From an uncultured Flavobacteriales bacterium (lineage in GTDB: Bacteria > Bacteroidota > Bacteroidia > Flavobacteriales > BACL11): a DNA stretch of 9,667 nucleotides. The notes below the pieces were generated by a model that ran no database searches, was not told the DNA's origin, and was given only the letters and a program-made list of their open reading frames with translations. This document shows positions 1 through 6,451 of this stretch, piece after piece (within the stretch, counting starts at the first letter, position 1; each line of letters starts with the position of its first letter). The stretch spans positions 1-9,667 of the forward strand of contig CAJWUS010000043.1 of NCBI GenBank assembly GCA_913047525.1. The letters are read 5' to 3'. The translations under genes and the position numbers were made by a program.

Positions 1-1
1 A

Positions 2-1672
2 GTTATCCGATTAAATGGAGAATTCATAGTGAACCCATCTCCTGCTCAAATGGAAAAAGCAGATATTGACCTTATGGTTGGAGCTTCAGCTGATAGTGTA
101 GCAATGGTAGAAGGAGAAATGAGTGAAGTATCGGAAGCAGAGATGATTGAAGCTATAAAAATTGGACATAAAGCTATTAAAGTTCAGTGTGCAATGCAAA
201 CTGAATTAGCGTCTGAAATTACTACTTCTTCTCCAAAAAGAGAATATTGTCATGAAACCCATGATGAAGCTTTGAGAGAAAAAGTCAGAAAAGAAACTTA
301 CGATAAAGTTTATGCAGTTGCTGCTGAAGGTTTAGGAAAAGATGAAAGATCAACTAAATTTAAACAAGTAAAACAAGATTGGATTGATTCTTTAACAGAA
401 GAAGTTGAAGAATACGATTCTAAATTAATTGGAGAATATTACCATGACGTAGAAAAAGAAGCAGTTAGAGCATTAGTTTTAAATGAAGGGAAAAGATTAG
501 ACGGTAGAGAAACTACTGAAATCAGGCCTATCTGGTGTGAGATTGACTACTTACCAAGTCCTCATGGTTCGGCAGTATTCACTAGAGGTGAAACGCAATC
601 ACTCACTACTGTAACGCTCGGTACAAAAATGGATGTAAACAGATTAGATGGCGTAACTTACCAAGGCCATGAGTCCTTTTATTTACACTACAACTTCCCT
701 CCATTCTCTACAGGAGAAGCTAGAATGAAATTTAATGTAAGTAGGAGAGAAATCGGACACGGAAACTTAGCGCAAAGAGCATTAAAAAAGATGATTCCTG
801 CAGATAATCCTTACACAGTAAGAATTGTTTCTGATATTTTAGAGTCAAATGGATCATCTTCAATGGCAACTGTTTGTGCTGGTACTTTAGCACTTATGGA
901 TGCTGGTATAAAAATTGAAAAACCAGTATCAGGAATAGCTATGGGATTAATCTCTAATGAAAAGGACCCAAATAACTATTCTGTACTTTCTGACATTCTA
1001 GGTGATGAAGATCATCTTGGAGATATGGATTTTAAAGTTTGTGGTACTGCTGATGGAATTACTGCTTGTCAAATGGATATTAAAGTACAAGGATTATCTT
1101 ATGATATCTTGGAGCAAGCTCTTAATCAAGCAAAAGATGGTAGATTACATATTTTAAGTAAATTAACGGAAGTAATTGAAAAACCGAGAACTGAGTTAAA
1201 ACCTCAAACACCAAAAATTGTTATTTTGGAAATTCCAAAATCGACTATCGGTGGAGTGATTGGCCCAGGCGGAAAAGTAATTCAAGAAATGCAAGAAGCT
1301 ACTGAAACGGTAATAACCATTGAAGAAATTGATGGACACGGAAGAGTAGAGATTTTAGGAACGAATCAAGAAAGAATTGATAATGCCATTTCTAAAATTA
1401 GAGAAATAGCATTTGTTCCTGAGGAAGGAAAAACTTATAAAGGAAAAGTTAAATCGATTATGCCTTATGGCGCTTTTGTTGGTATTTCTAACAATGTAGA
1501 TGGACTTTTACATATTTCTGAAATAAATTGGGATAGAGTAGAAAAAGTAGAGGATGTTCTAAAAGAAGGAGAGGAAATAGAGGTTAAACTTATCGCTATT
1601 GACGAAAGAAGTGGTAAGCTAAAACTATCTAGGAAAGTACTACTTCCAAAACCTGAAAGAAAAGAATCATAA
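2..1672 (+). CDS. pnp: Polynucleotide phosphorylase (PNPase), 5'-truncated
   Basis: This is the C-terminal 556 residues of PNPase, the phosphorolytic 3'-5' exoribonuclease of RNA turnover. The frame is open to the left edge (VIRLNGEF precedes the GTG at 29), so that GTG is internal and roughly 150-180 N-terminal residues are outside the window. Visible domains in order: the end of the first RNase PH domain, the all-helical linker, the second catalytic RNase PH domain ([12 protein letters not shown], then FTRGETQ, and the GDMDFKV...QMDIK acidic active-site segment around nt 1018-1083), a KH domain with the GPGGK loop (about nt 1262-1278), and an S1 domain ([14 protein letters not shown] through LKLSRK) just before the stop. 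The tail after S1 is short. All expected C-terminal domains are intact. It lies 79 nt upstream of rpoD on the same strand. Identification is firm; only the start is missing. Confidence 0.97.
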   Translation, partial: VIRLNGEFIVNPSPAQMEKADIDLMVGASADSVAMVEGEMSEVSEAEMIEAIKIGHKAIKVQCAMQTELASEITTSSPKREYCHETHDEALREKVRKETYDKVYAVAAEGLGKDERSTKFKQVKQDWIDSLTEEVEEYDSKLIGEYYHDVEKEAVRALVLNEGKRLDGRETTEIRPIWCEIDYLPSPHGSAVFTRGETQSLTTVTLGTKMDVNRLDGVTYQGHESFYLHYNFPPFSTGEARMKFNVSRREIGHGNLAQRALKKMIPADNPYTVRIVSDILESNGSSSMATVCAGTLALMDAGIKIEKPVSGIAMGLISNEKDPNNYSVLSDILGDEDHLGDMDFKVCGTADGITACQMDIKVQGLSYDILEQALNQAKDGRLHILSKLTEVIEKPRTELKPQTPKIVILEIPKSTIGGVIGPGGKVIQEMQEATETVITIEEIDGHGRVEILGTNQERIDNAISKIREIAFVPEEGKTYKGKVKSIMPYGAFVGISNNVDGLLHISEINWDRVEKVEDVLKEGEEIEVKLIAIDERSGKLKLSRKVLLPKPERKES

Positions 1673-1706
1673 TTTTTTCAAAAAATTTTGTAACCTTATT
1701 AAAATA

Positions 1707-1724
1707 TGTGCGTATAAGCGCACA
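1707..1724 (+). other. GC-rich hairpin between pnp and rpoD
   Basis: A perfect 6-bp inverted repeat (TGTGCG / CGCACA, loop TATAAG, with a possible extra T-G closing pair) stands out in an otherwise almost pure A/T spacer. It is followed only by GTTTATTAAT, so it has no proper U-tract. It may be a weak terminator or 3'-end stabiliser of the pnp message, or a structure in the rpoD leader. An A/T-only palindrome right after the pnp stop (about 1671-1687) is a second, weaker hairpin. I see no clean TAnnTTTG promoter here; AAAATTTTG at about 1683-1690 is one step off consensus. Function is unresolved. Confidence 0.35.
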
Positions 1725-1751
1725 GTTTATTAATCTAAAAGTTATTTTTTT

Positions 1752-2615
1752 ATGAGACAATTAAAAATCACCAAACAGGTTACCAACAGAGATACTGCAT
1801 CTCTAGATAAGTATTTACAAGAGATTGGAAGGGTTGACTTAATTACTGCTGAAGAAGAAGTAGAATTAGCACAGAAAATAAAGGTAGGAGACAAAAATGC
1901 CTTAGAAAAATTGACAAAAGCAAACTTGCGTTTTGTAGTTTCGGTAGCAAAACAGTACCAAAACCAAGGGCTTACTCTTCCTGATTTGATAAATGAAGGA
2001 AACCTAGGACTTATAAAAGCAGCTAAAAGATTTGATGAAACAAGAGGTTTCAAATTTATTTCTTATGCCGTTTGGTGGATTCGTCAATCTATTCTACAAG
2101 CATTAGCAGAGCAATCTAGAATTGTACGCTTGCCTTTAAATAAAATTGGATCTATAAATAAAATAAATAAAGCTTTTGCTAGGTTAGAACAAAAGTTTGA
2201 ACGCCCTCCAACAGCAGAAGAAATTGCTGATTATGTTGAACTATCCATCACAGAAGTAAAAGAATCACTTAAAAATTCCGGAAGACATATATCTATGGAT
2301 GCGCCACTTATTGATGGAGAGGACAGTAATATGTATGATGTTTTAAGAAGTGATGAAAGTCCTAGCCCTGATACTGAGCTAATGATGGAGTCTTTAAGAA
2401 ACGAAATCAGAAGAGCATTAGATACCCTAACGCCAAGAGAAGCAGATGTGATTTCTTCTTACTTTGGACTGAACAAAGGGCATGCTATGACTTTAGAAGA
2501 AATTGGAGAGAAGTTTGATTTGACTCGTGAGCGAGTTAGGCAAATTAAAGAAAAAGCGGTGAGGCGATTAAAGCATACTTCAAGAAGTAAAATACTAAAA
2601 ACCTATTTAGGTTAA
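1752..2615 (+). CDS. rpoD: Primary RNA polymerase sigma factor (sigma-70 / RpoD)
   Basis: This 287-aa housekeeping sigma factor directs core RNA polymerase to promoters. Region 1.2 lies at about residues 14-45. Region 2 spans about 48-128, with the core-binding [15 protein letters not shown] stretch and the -10-recognition and melting segment [20 protein letters not shown] at 104-123. Region 3 is at about 130-205, and region 4 at about 215-285, with the helix-turn-helix [20 protein letters not shown] at 247-266. The protein begins almost directly at region 1.2: the autoinhibitory region 1.1 and the long non-conserved insert of proteobacterial RpoD are absent, as is typical of Bacteroidota primary sigma factors. 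The ATG at 1752 gives the expected N-terminus MRQLKI. It ends in a strong intrinsic terminator. The TAnnTTTG-like elements elsewhere in this window are the kind of promoter this factor is known to recognise. Confidence 0.97.
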   Translation: MRQLKITKQVTNRDTASLDKYLQEIGRVDLITAEEEVELAQKIKVGDKNALEKLTKANLRFVVSVAKQYQNQGLTLPDLINEGNLGLIKAAKRFDETRGFKFISYAVWWIRQSILQALAEQSRIVRLPLNKIGSINKINKAFARLEQKFERPPTAEEIADYVELSITEVKESLKNSGRHISMDAPLIDGEDSNMYDVLRSDESPSPDTELMMESLRNEIRRALDTLTPREADVISSYFGLNKGHAMTLEEIGEKFDLTRERVRQIKEKAVRRLKHTSRSKILKTYLG

Positions 2616-2621
2616 AATTTT

Positions 2622-2647
2622 AGAGAGGGCTTTCGCCCTCTTTTTTT
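2622..2647 (+). terminator. Intrinsic terminator after rpoD
   Basis: The stem AGAGGGC (2624-2630) pairs with GCCCTCT (2635-2641) around a TTTC loop. It can extend through a G-T and an A-T pair at the base, and a run of seven T (2641-2647) follows. It begins 7 nt after the rpoD stop codon. The T-run abuts the -7 element of the rpe promoter, so termination and re-initiation are packed into the 49-nt gap. Confidence 0.93.
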
Positions 2648-2654
2648 ACATTTG
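2647..2654 (+). promoter_or_regulatory. Candidate rpe promoter, -7 element TACATTTG
   Basis: TACATTTG is an exact match to the Bacteroidota -7 consensus TAnnTTTG. It lies 10 nt before the rpe ATG and overlaps the last T of the rpoD terminator tract. A start point about 5-7 nt downstream would leave only a few untranslated nucleotides. No convincing -33 TTG is seen; that position falls inside the terminator stem and loop. The call rests on the motif and its placement. Confidence 0.5.
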
Positions 2655-2664
2655 CCAAAAAAAT

Positions 2665-3315
2665 ATGAGCCATAAAATAGCCCCTTCCATTTTAGCAGCC
2701 GATTTTGGCAATCTGAAAAGAGATTGCGAAATGGTAAACAATAGCCAAGCTGATTGGTTCCACCTTGATGTAATGGATGGTGTTTTTGTTCCAAATATAT
2801 CGTTTGGAATGCCAATTATCAAAAGTGTAAACTCTTATGCTACTAAAACTTTAGACGTACACTTAATGATAGTGGATCCAGATAGATACATTCAAACTTT
2901 TGAAAAGATAGGTGTAGATGTTTTAACTGTACATTATGAAGTTTGTACTCATCTTCACAGAACAATTTCAGCAATAAAAGAAGAGGGAATGAAAGCAGGA
3001 GTTGCTCTAAATCCGCATACACCTGTAAATTTACTTGCAGATATTCTTAATGATTTAGACCTGGTTTGCATTATGTCTGTTAATCCTGGGTTTGGAGGAC
3101 AATCTTTTATAGAAAATACATATGAAAAAGTAAAGCAATTAGCACATCTGAGAAAAACAAATAATACTAATTTTTTAATTGAAATTGATGGAGGGGTTAG
3201 CACTACAAATGCTAGAAAATTATTAGATGCTGGTGCTGATGTATTGGTTGCTGGAAGTTTTGTTTTTAAATCTGATAACCCTGCACAAACGATTGCCGAT
3301 TTAAAGGCAGTTTAG
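2665..3315 (+). CDS. rpe: Ribulose-phosphate 3-epimerase
   Basis: This cytosolic TIM-barrel enzyme of the pentose phosphate pathway interconverts D-ribulose 5-phosphate and D-xylulose 5-phosphate. At 216 aa it is full length for the family. Family signatures are all present: APSILAADF at residues 6-14, HLDVMDGVFVPN at 33-44 with metal ligand H33 and catalytic D35, HLM with H66, the phosphate-binding loop MSVNPGFGGQ at 137-146, and EIDGGV with the second catalytic D175. The ATG at 2665 gives the standard N-terminus. It is separated from rpoD by a terminator and probably has its own promoter. Its TAG stop interlocks with the TAA stop of the convergent downstream gene, with no hairpin between them. 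Confidence 0.96.
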   Translation: MSHKIAPSILAADFGNLKRDCEMVNNSQADWFHLDVMDGVFVPNISFGMPIIKSVNSYATKTLDVHLMIVDPDRYIQTFEKIGVDVLTVHYEVCTHLHRTISAIKEEGMKAGVALNPHTPVNLLADILNDLDLVCIMSVNPGFGGQSFIENTYEKVKQLAHLRKTNNTNFLIEIDGGVSTTNARKLLDAGADVLVAGSFVFKSDNPAQTIADLKAV

Positions 3316-4514
3316 TTCCCGTCTAAATAATTTCTTAAATATTCAAAATTCTGCATTAAATCGCCATTTTGACAAATGGTTGCGTTTTCTATAATTTCAT
3401 CATTATCTTCATTTAATAAAAGTGGAAATATTTTTTCAATCAAATTCTCACCAAAATCTTCTGATGCATCTTTCGGTAATTCTGAGGGTAAATTATCTAC
3501 AGCCATTACTGCAATTACGCCTTCTTTTGTAAAATCATCTTCTTTTTCGGTAATCGGATTGTAGCCATAAATAGGCGCATTAATTTCTGAAGAACGAATG
3601 GTGCAAGCAATTGGTCCATTAATATCACAAGAAATATCAGCAACTGTTTTTATTTTAAAATGGTGACTCTTTACATCTTCTCTGGTAAAAAAGAATGGAG
3701 AGCCCTCACTATAATAATGTCCAGCTATGAAAATATCTGCATGTTTTGCATACTTCATAAAAGAGGATACATAAAACTCTGGCTGATTGTAAAATTCAAA
3801 TTTATTAAATGTAGTACTGTCTATTCTTTGATTATAATCTTCAATACTTAATTGAACAAAAACGGCCTCTTCAAAAGTTTCATTAACAAATTCTTCTTTG
3901 CTTACTTCTTTTATTCTAGCTTTTTGCAAAGTTTCTAAAACACCATTACCAGCCCTGCCATTTCCTGTTGCAATTATTTTTTCCTTATTGAAATTTAAAC
4001 ACTCTAATTCTGCTTCTATTTCTTGCCGATTACTGCATAAATGAGCTGCCTTTAAATTGTATTGTCCTGATTTTAATCCGTAAGTAAGTAACCCGTTATA
4101 AGCCCCAACAATTCCAGCATATCTACCAAAACCAAGTAATCGTTTTCCCTTTTTGTTTCTGATAACTTCATAATCTACCATCTTTATTTTCTTGTCAATC
4201 ATGGCTTTCAAAAGCCCTCTATTGTAATCTTGCTTTTTCATGGTATGCGAGAAAAAAAGATATGTTTTATCAGCTATTAAACTTTCAATAGGCACTTCCT
4301 TAATACCTAAAAGCACATCACAATCAGAAATATCCTTTACTATATTTACGCCTAAATCTTCATACTCCTGATCATGAAAACATCTGATTTTACTGCTTTG
4401 CACAAAAAGTGCAACAGATGGATATTGTGCTATTAATCGTTTACACTGGTTAGGTGATAATGGCACTCGCTTATCAAATGGAACTTTATCTTCTCTTAAA
4501 ATACCAATTTTCAT
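3312..4514 (-). CDS. Saccharopine dehydrogenase / lysine-ketoglutarate reductase-like protein (AlaDH/PNT family)
   Basis: This 400-aa protein has the two-domain AlaDH/PNT-N plus Rossmann fold of the lysine-forming saccharopine dehydrogenases (yeast LYS1, LKR half of AASS). The N-terminal motif DKRVPLSP (residues 14-21), K72 in GIKEVP and H90 in FFSHTMKKQ match the substrate-site Lys/His pair of that family (known from LYS1). The nucleotide loop is ATGNGRAGNGV (182-192). The FFSHT-x-KxQ wording is closer to LKR domains than to alanine dehydrogenase. The family interconverts lysine plus 2-oxoglutarate with saccharopine using NAD(P)H. The direction, and even the exact amino-acid substrate, cannot be fixed here: no second saccharopine enzyme is adjacent. 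It is a monocistronic unit, divergent from ssrA and convergent with rpe (4-nt overlap at the stops). The ATG at 4514 fits the canonical start MKIGILRE. Confidence 0.82.
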   Translation of the reverse strand: MKIGILREDKVPFDKRVPLSPNQCKRLIAQYPSVALFVQSSKIRCFHDQEYEDLGVNIVKDISDCDVLLGIKEVPIESLIADKTYLFFSHTMKKQDYNRGLLKAMIDKKIKMVDYEVIRNKKGKRLLGFGRYAGIVGAYNGLLTYGLKSGQYNLKAAHLCSNRQEIEAELECLNFNKEKIIATGNGRAGNGVLETLQKARIKEVSKEEFVNETFEEAVFVQLSIEDYNQRIDSTTFNKFEFYNQPEFYVSSFMKYAKHADIFIAGHYYSEGSPFFFTREDVKSHHFKIKTVADISCDINGPIACTIRSSEINAPIYGYNPITEKEDDFTKEGVIAVMAVDNLPSELPKDASEDFGENLIEKIFPLLLNEDNDEIIENATICQNGDLMQNFEYLRNYLDGN

Positions 4515-4533
4515 CTATAAATTATTTTGATTA

Positions 4534-4541
4534 CAAAAATA
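4534..4541 (-). promoter_or_regulatory. Candidate promoter (-7 TATTTTTG) for the saccharopine dehydrogenase-like gene
   Basis: On the minus strand TATTTTTG matches the Bacteroidota TAnnTTTG element 19 nt before the ATG, predicting a leader of only about 10-15 nt. No clear -33 TTG sits at the usual spacing; a TTGCC is present but only about 10 nt upstream. The region is A/T rich, so a chance match is possible. Confidence 0.42.
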
Positions 4542-4573
4542 GAAAAGGCAAGAGATAAAAAGGGCTTATTTAC

Positions 4574-4581
4574 TAACTTTG
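4574..4581 (+). promoter_or_regulatory. Candidate ssrA promoter, -7 element TAACTTTG
   Basis: TAACTTTG is an exact TAnnTTTG match placed 29 nt before the mature tmRNA 5' end (4611). This leaves a short precursor leader that RNase P would remove. It is back to back with the promoter candidate at 4534-4541, so the -33 zones of both units share about 32 nt. No strong -33 TTG is visible. Confidence 0.5.
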
Positions 4582-4610
4582 CAAAAATTTTACACGTTCT
4601 TTTATATATT

Positions 4611-4980
4611 GGGGCTGACTGGATTTGACAGCAAGATGCGTTGAATAGTAAGCATGTCGAGCATTGTATTTTGGCTCGTAAATATCAAGATTCAAATTTT
4701 TTAATTGGCGAGTATAACTACGCTTTAGCTGCCTAATTTTTATAATTAGATAAGCTTTTGTCTCCATCAAAGGACTTCCTGACGCCTTTGATTTATGAGG
4801 CATCATTAATGTTAGGATAGTTTACAAACAGCTTCTGTTTGTAGGCAAAATTTTAGAAGCTAAGGATTGGTTTTGGTTGCTTATTACCTACCCTTTCTCG
4901 AAAAACAAAATAGGATAAACATGTAGAAAATTATTTAATTCCTTGTTTGGACGCGGGTTCGAAACCCGCCAGCTCCACCA
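4611..4980 (+). ncRNA. ssrA: Transfer-messenger RNA (tmRNA)
   Basis: This RNA rescues stalled ribosomes by trans-translation. The 5' end GGGGCTGACTGGATTTGACAG and the 3' end form a tRNA-like half. A 7-bp acceptor stem pairs 4611-4617 with 4970-4976 and includes a G-U wobble at the third pair (4613-4974), the alanine identity element; discriminator A4977 and an encoded CCA follow. The T arm (4953-4969) is GCGGG-TTCGAAA-CCCGC. The tag reading frame is GGC at 4707 to TAA at 4734-4736, encoding GEYNYALAA. With the Ala carried by the tmRNA itself the tag is A-GEYNYALAA, ending in the ALAA protease signal. The stop codon sits in an A/T hairpin (about 4732-4748). Pseudoknot stems are visible at 4766-4773/4785-4792 and as a perfect 9-bp hairpin at 4823-4843. 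The gene is complete at 370 nt. Confidence 0.97.
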
Positions 4981-4985
4981 AAAAT

Positions 4986-5009
4986 AAACCCACTCAAGAG
5001 TGGGTTTTT
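4986..5009. terminator. Bidirectional intrinsic terminator between ssrA and the hemerythrin gene
   Basis: AAACCCACT (4986-4994) pairs perfectly with AGTGGGTTT (4999-5007) around loop CAAG. A T-run follows on the plus strand, and on the minus strand the stem is followed by TATTTTTGG. It begins 6 nt after the tmRNA CCA end and lies 4 nt beyond the hemerythrin stop codon, so one structure can end both converging transcripts. Confidence 0.9.
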
Positions 5010-5012
5010 ATT

Positions 5013-5537
5013 TTATATAAGATTCTTTAATTCTTCTAAACTACCTTCTAATTCTTTCTTTCTTTCCTCTCCTAAATCTCTATCAATATCCTGGAATTGA
5101 AACATCATAGTTTCTAAATCATGCTGGGAAAGTAGGGTTTCTGCACTAATAAATAATTCTTCATTCTCTGCAGCAATATGATCGCTTAGATTTTCACAAT
5201 AATCGATTAGTTCTGAAAAAGCTATTTTAACATCTACCTCTAAAGAATCTTCAATATCAGATATATACTCTCTAAAATCTTCATGATTTTCTAACATCTC
5301 TGCAATAATATTCATTCCCATTACTTCATTCTCTTCTGAAATTTTCTGAAACAATAATTCTTCCTCTTTATGATGGTGATATTTATCCGCATAATGTCTG
5401 AAAAAGTAAATTAATTTTATACAAAACTCTTTCCATTTCTCGGGATTCTTGTTCAATAAATTTTCTGAATCTTTTGCTATTTCTACTGCTGATAAGATTA
5501 CTTCATGTTCATCATACAATACTTTTGTATATTCCAT
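5013..5537 (-). CDS. Hemerythrin-like (HHE domain) di-iron protein
   Basis: This 174-aa cytosolic, acidic, all-helical protein carries the hemerythrin/HHE ligand pattern in two halves. The first half has H11 (YDEHEVI), H48 and a HHHKEEELLF segment (54-63) with H56-x3-E60. The second has H85 (ENHEDFREYI) and H120-x3-E124 (DHIAAENEELF). Such domains bind a non-haem di-iron centre and are known to bind O2 and, in some members, to sense or store oxygen, iron or NO; which applies here is not visible. No signal peptide, membrane segment or fused output domain is seen. It is the last gene of the minus-strand operon, and its ATG overlaps the HcrB-like stop codon by 1 nt (TAATG), implying translational coupling. 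Protection or oxygen sensing for the oxygen-sensitive reductase system upstream is a reasonable inference. Confidence 0.85.
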   Translation of the reverse strand: MEYTKVLYDEHEVILSAVEIAKDSENLLNKNPEKWKEFCIKLIYFFRHYADKYHHHKEEELLFQKISEENEVMGMNIIAEMLENHEDFREYISDIEDSLEVDVKIAFSELIDYCENLSDHIAAENEELFISAETLLSQHDLETMMFQFQDIDRDLGEERKKELEGSLEELKNLI

Positions 5538-6451
5538 TAAAATATCTCTTTTAATCCTTCTTTTATAAATACTCCAATCATCTCTTTTCTGTATTCTCTT
5601 GAATATAAATCAGTTTTTACAATTCTACATTTTTTAGTAGATTTTGTAATTATCTCATCTGTTGAAGTATTCTTTTTAAAATCCAAAACAATAGGTTTTG
5701 GGTCAACACCTCCTAGAGCTACTCTTATATTCTTCTCATTCCAGGAAATTGCACAAGTAAGAGAAGTAAATTCTAATGTTTTTCGTTCTCTCAATTTCTT
5801 GAAAAACACTTTTAAATTATTCTTTGGAATAATTATCTCTTTTATAATTGTTTCTGCACTTAAATTATGAGGATTTATTCCATCACCAGAATAAATATCT
5901 TCTAAGAGAACTCTTTCTTCTCCTTCATTATTTACAATACAAACGCTTGCATTTAAACTAATCAAAACTGGTGCAGTATCCGAAATCATTTTCGCATAAC
6001 AACTTCTTTTACCACCAGAAGCAATACAAATATCTCCTTCACATTTAAGGCAATTCCCTGCCGCTTCTCTCCACCACTCAGATTGATTGTAATACATACA
6101 TCTATTATCACAAAGTAAGTTACCCCCAAGAGTTGCAGATTTTCTAATAAGTGGAGATGATACACTCTTCACAGACTGAATAAATGTTGGAAATAACCCT
6201 TCTAATTCTTTATTGTTTTCCAAATCAGAAAGAATTGTTGAGCTTCCAATTCTCACTTCATTATCATCAATTTTTAAAAATTTTATTTCTTTAATCTCTG
6301 ATATATCAATAAGTGTTTTGGAAGTATTATTTTTCTGATACTTATTTATCATCACATCAGTACCACCAGAGATATAAGAAAAATCAGAATTAATCTTACT
6401 AAATTCTATTGCCTGAGAACAAGACTTTGCTATTAAGTATTTATTCTCCAT
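5537..6451 (-). CDS. hcrB: 4-hydroxybenzoyl-CoA reductase-like beta subunit (FAD + [4Fe-4S])
   Basis: This is the FAD-binding subunit of a xanthine-oxidase-family molybdo-flavoenzyme, 304 aa. FAD motifs are ISGGTDVM (27-34) and SATLGGNL (105-112). Between them and the rest of the FAD fold lies a Cys-rich insert at about 114-152 with YNQSEWWRE at 121-129. Its cysteines C118, C134, C142 and C151 are spaced 16-8-9. That is the spacing I recall for the [4Fe-4S] ligands (C122, C138, C146, C155) of the Thauera aromatica 4-hydroxybenzoyl-CoA reductase beta subunit, a loop that CoxM and xanthine dehydrogenase FAD subunits lack. Extra cysteines C114 and C137 are also present. The cluster is known to accept ferredoxin electrons and run the enzyme in the reductive direction. 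The ATG overlaps the upstream stop by 11 nt, as expected for subunits of one complex. An HCR paralogue with another aromatic acyl-CoA substrate remains possible. Confidence 0.85.
   Translation of the reverse strand: MENKYLIAKSCSQAIEFSKINSDFSYISGGTDVMINKYQKNNTSKTLIDISEIKEIKFLKIDDNEVRIGSSTILSDLENNKELEGLFPTFIQSVKSVSSPLIRKSATLGGNLLCDNRCMYYNQSEWWREAAGNCLKCEGDICIASGGKRSCYAKMISDTAPVLISLNASVCIVNNEGEERVLLEDIYSGDGINPHNLSAETIIKEIIIPKNNLKVFFKKLRERKTLEFTSLTCAISWNEKNIRVALGGVDPKPIVLDFKKNTSTDEIITKSTKKCRIVKTDLYSREYRKEMIGVFIKEGLKEIF

Noticed and set aside
1742..3203. Minus-strand open frames opposite rpoD and rpe (1742-2053, 2612-2815, 2955-3203)
   Set aside because: They are shadows of conserved genes on the plus strand and resemble no family.
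3376..3851. Two short plus-strand open frames (3376-3564 and 3660-3851)
   Set aside because: Both lie wholly opposite the well-supported saccharopine dehydrogenase-like gene, have low-complexity Ser/Ile/Phe content and no start context.
3312..4514. Alanine dehydrogenase or transhydrogenase alpha subunit
   Set aside because: It shares the fold, but FFSHTMKKQ, GIKEVP and GNGRAGNGV fit the LKR/saccharopine dehydrogenase branch better, and no PntB-like partner is present.
4573..4806. A 77-codon open frame on the minus strand (MMPHKSKASG...)
   Set aside because: It is antisense to the 5' half of the tmRNA gene, including its tag and pseudoknot region. It has no recognisable domain, and the RNA gene explains the sequence.
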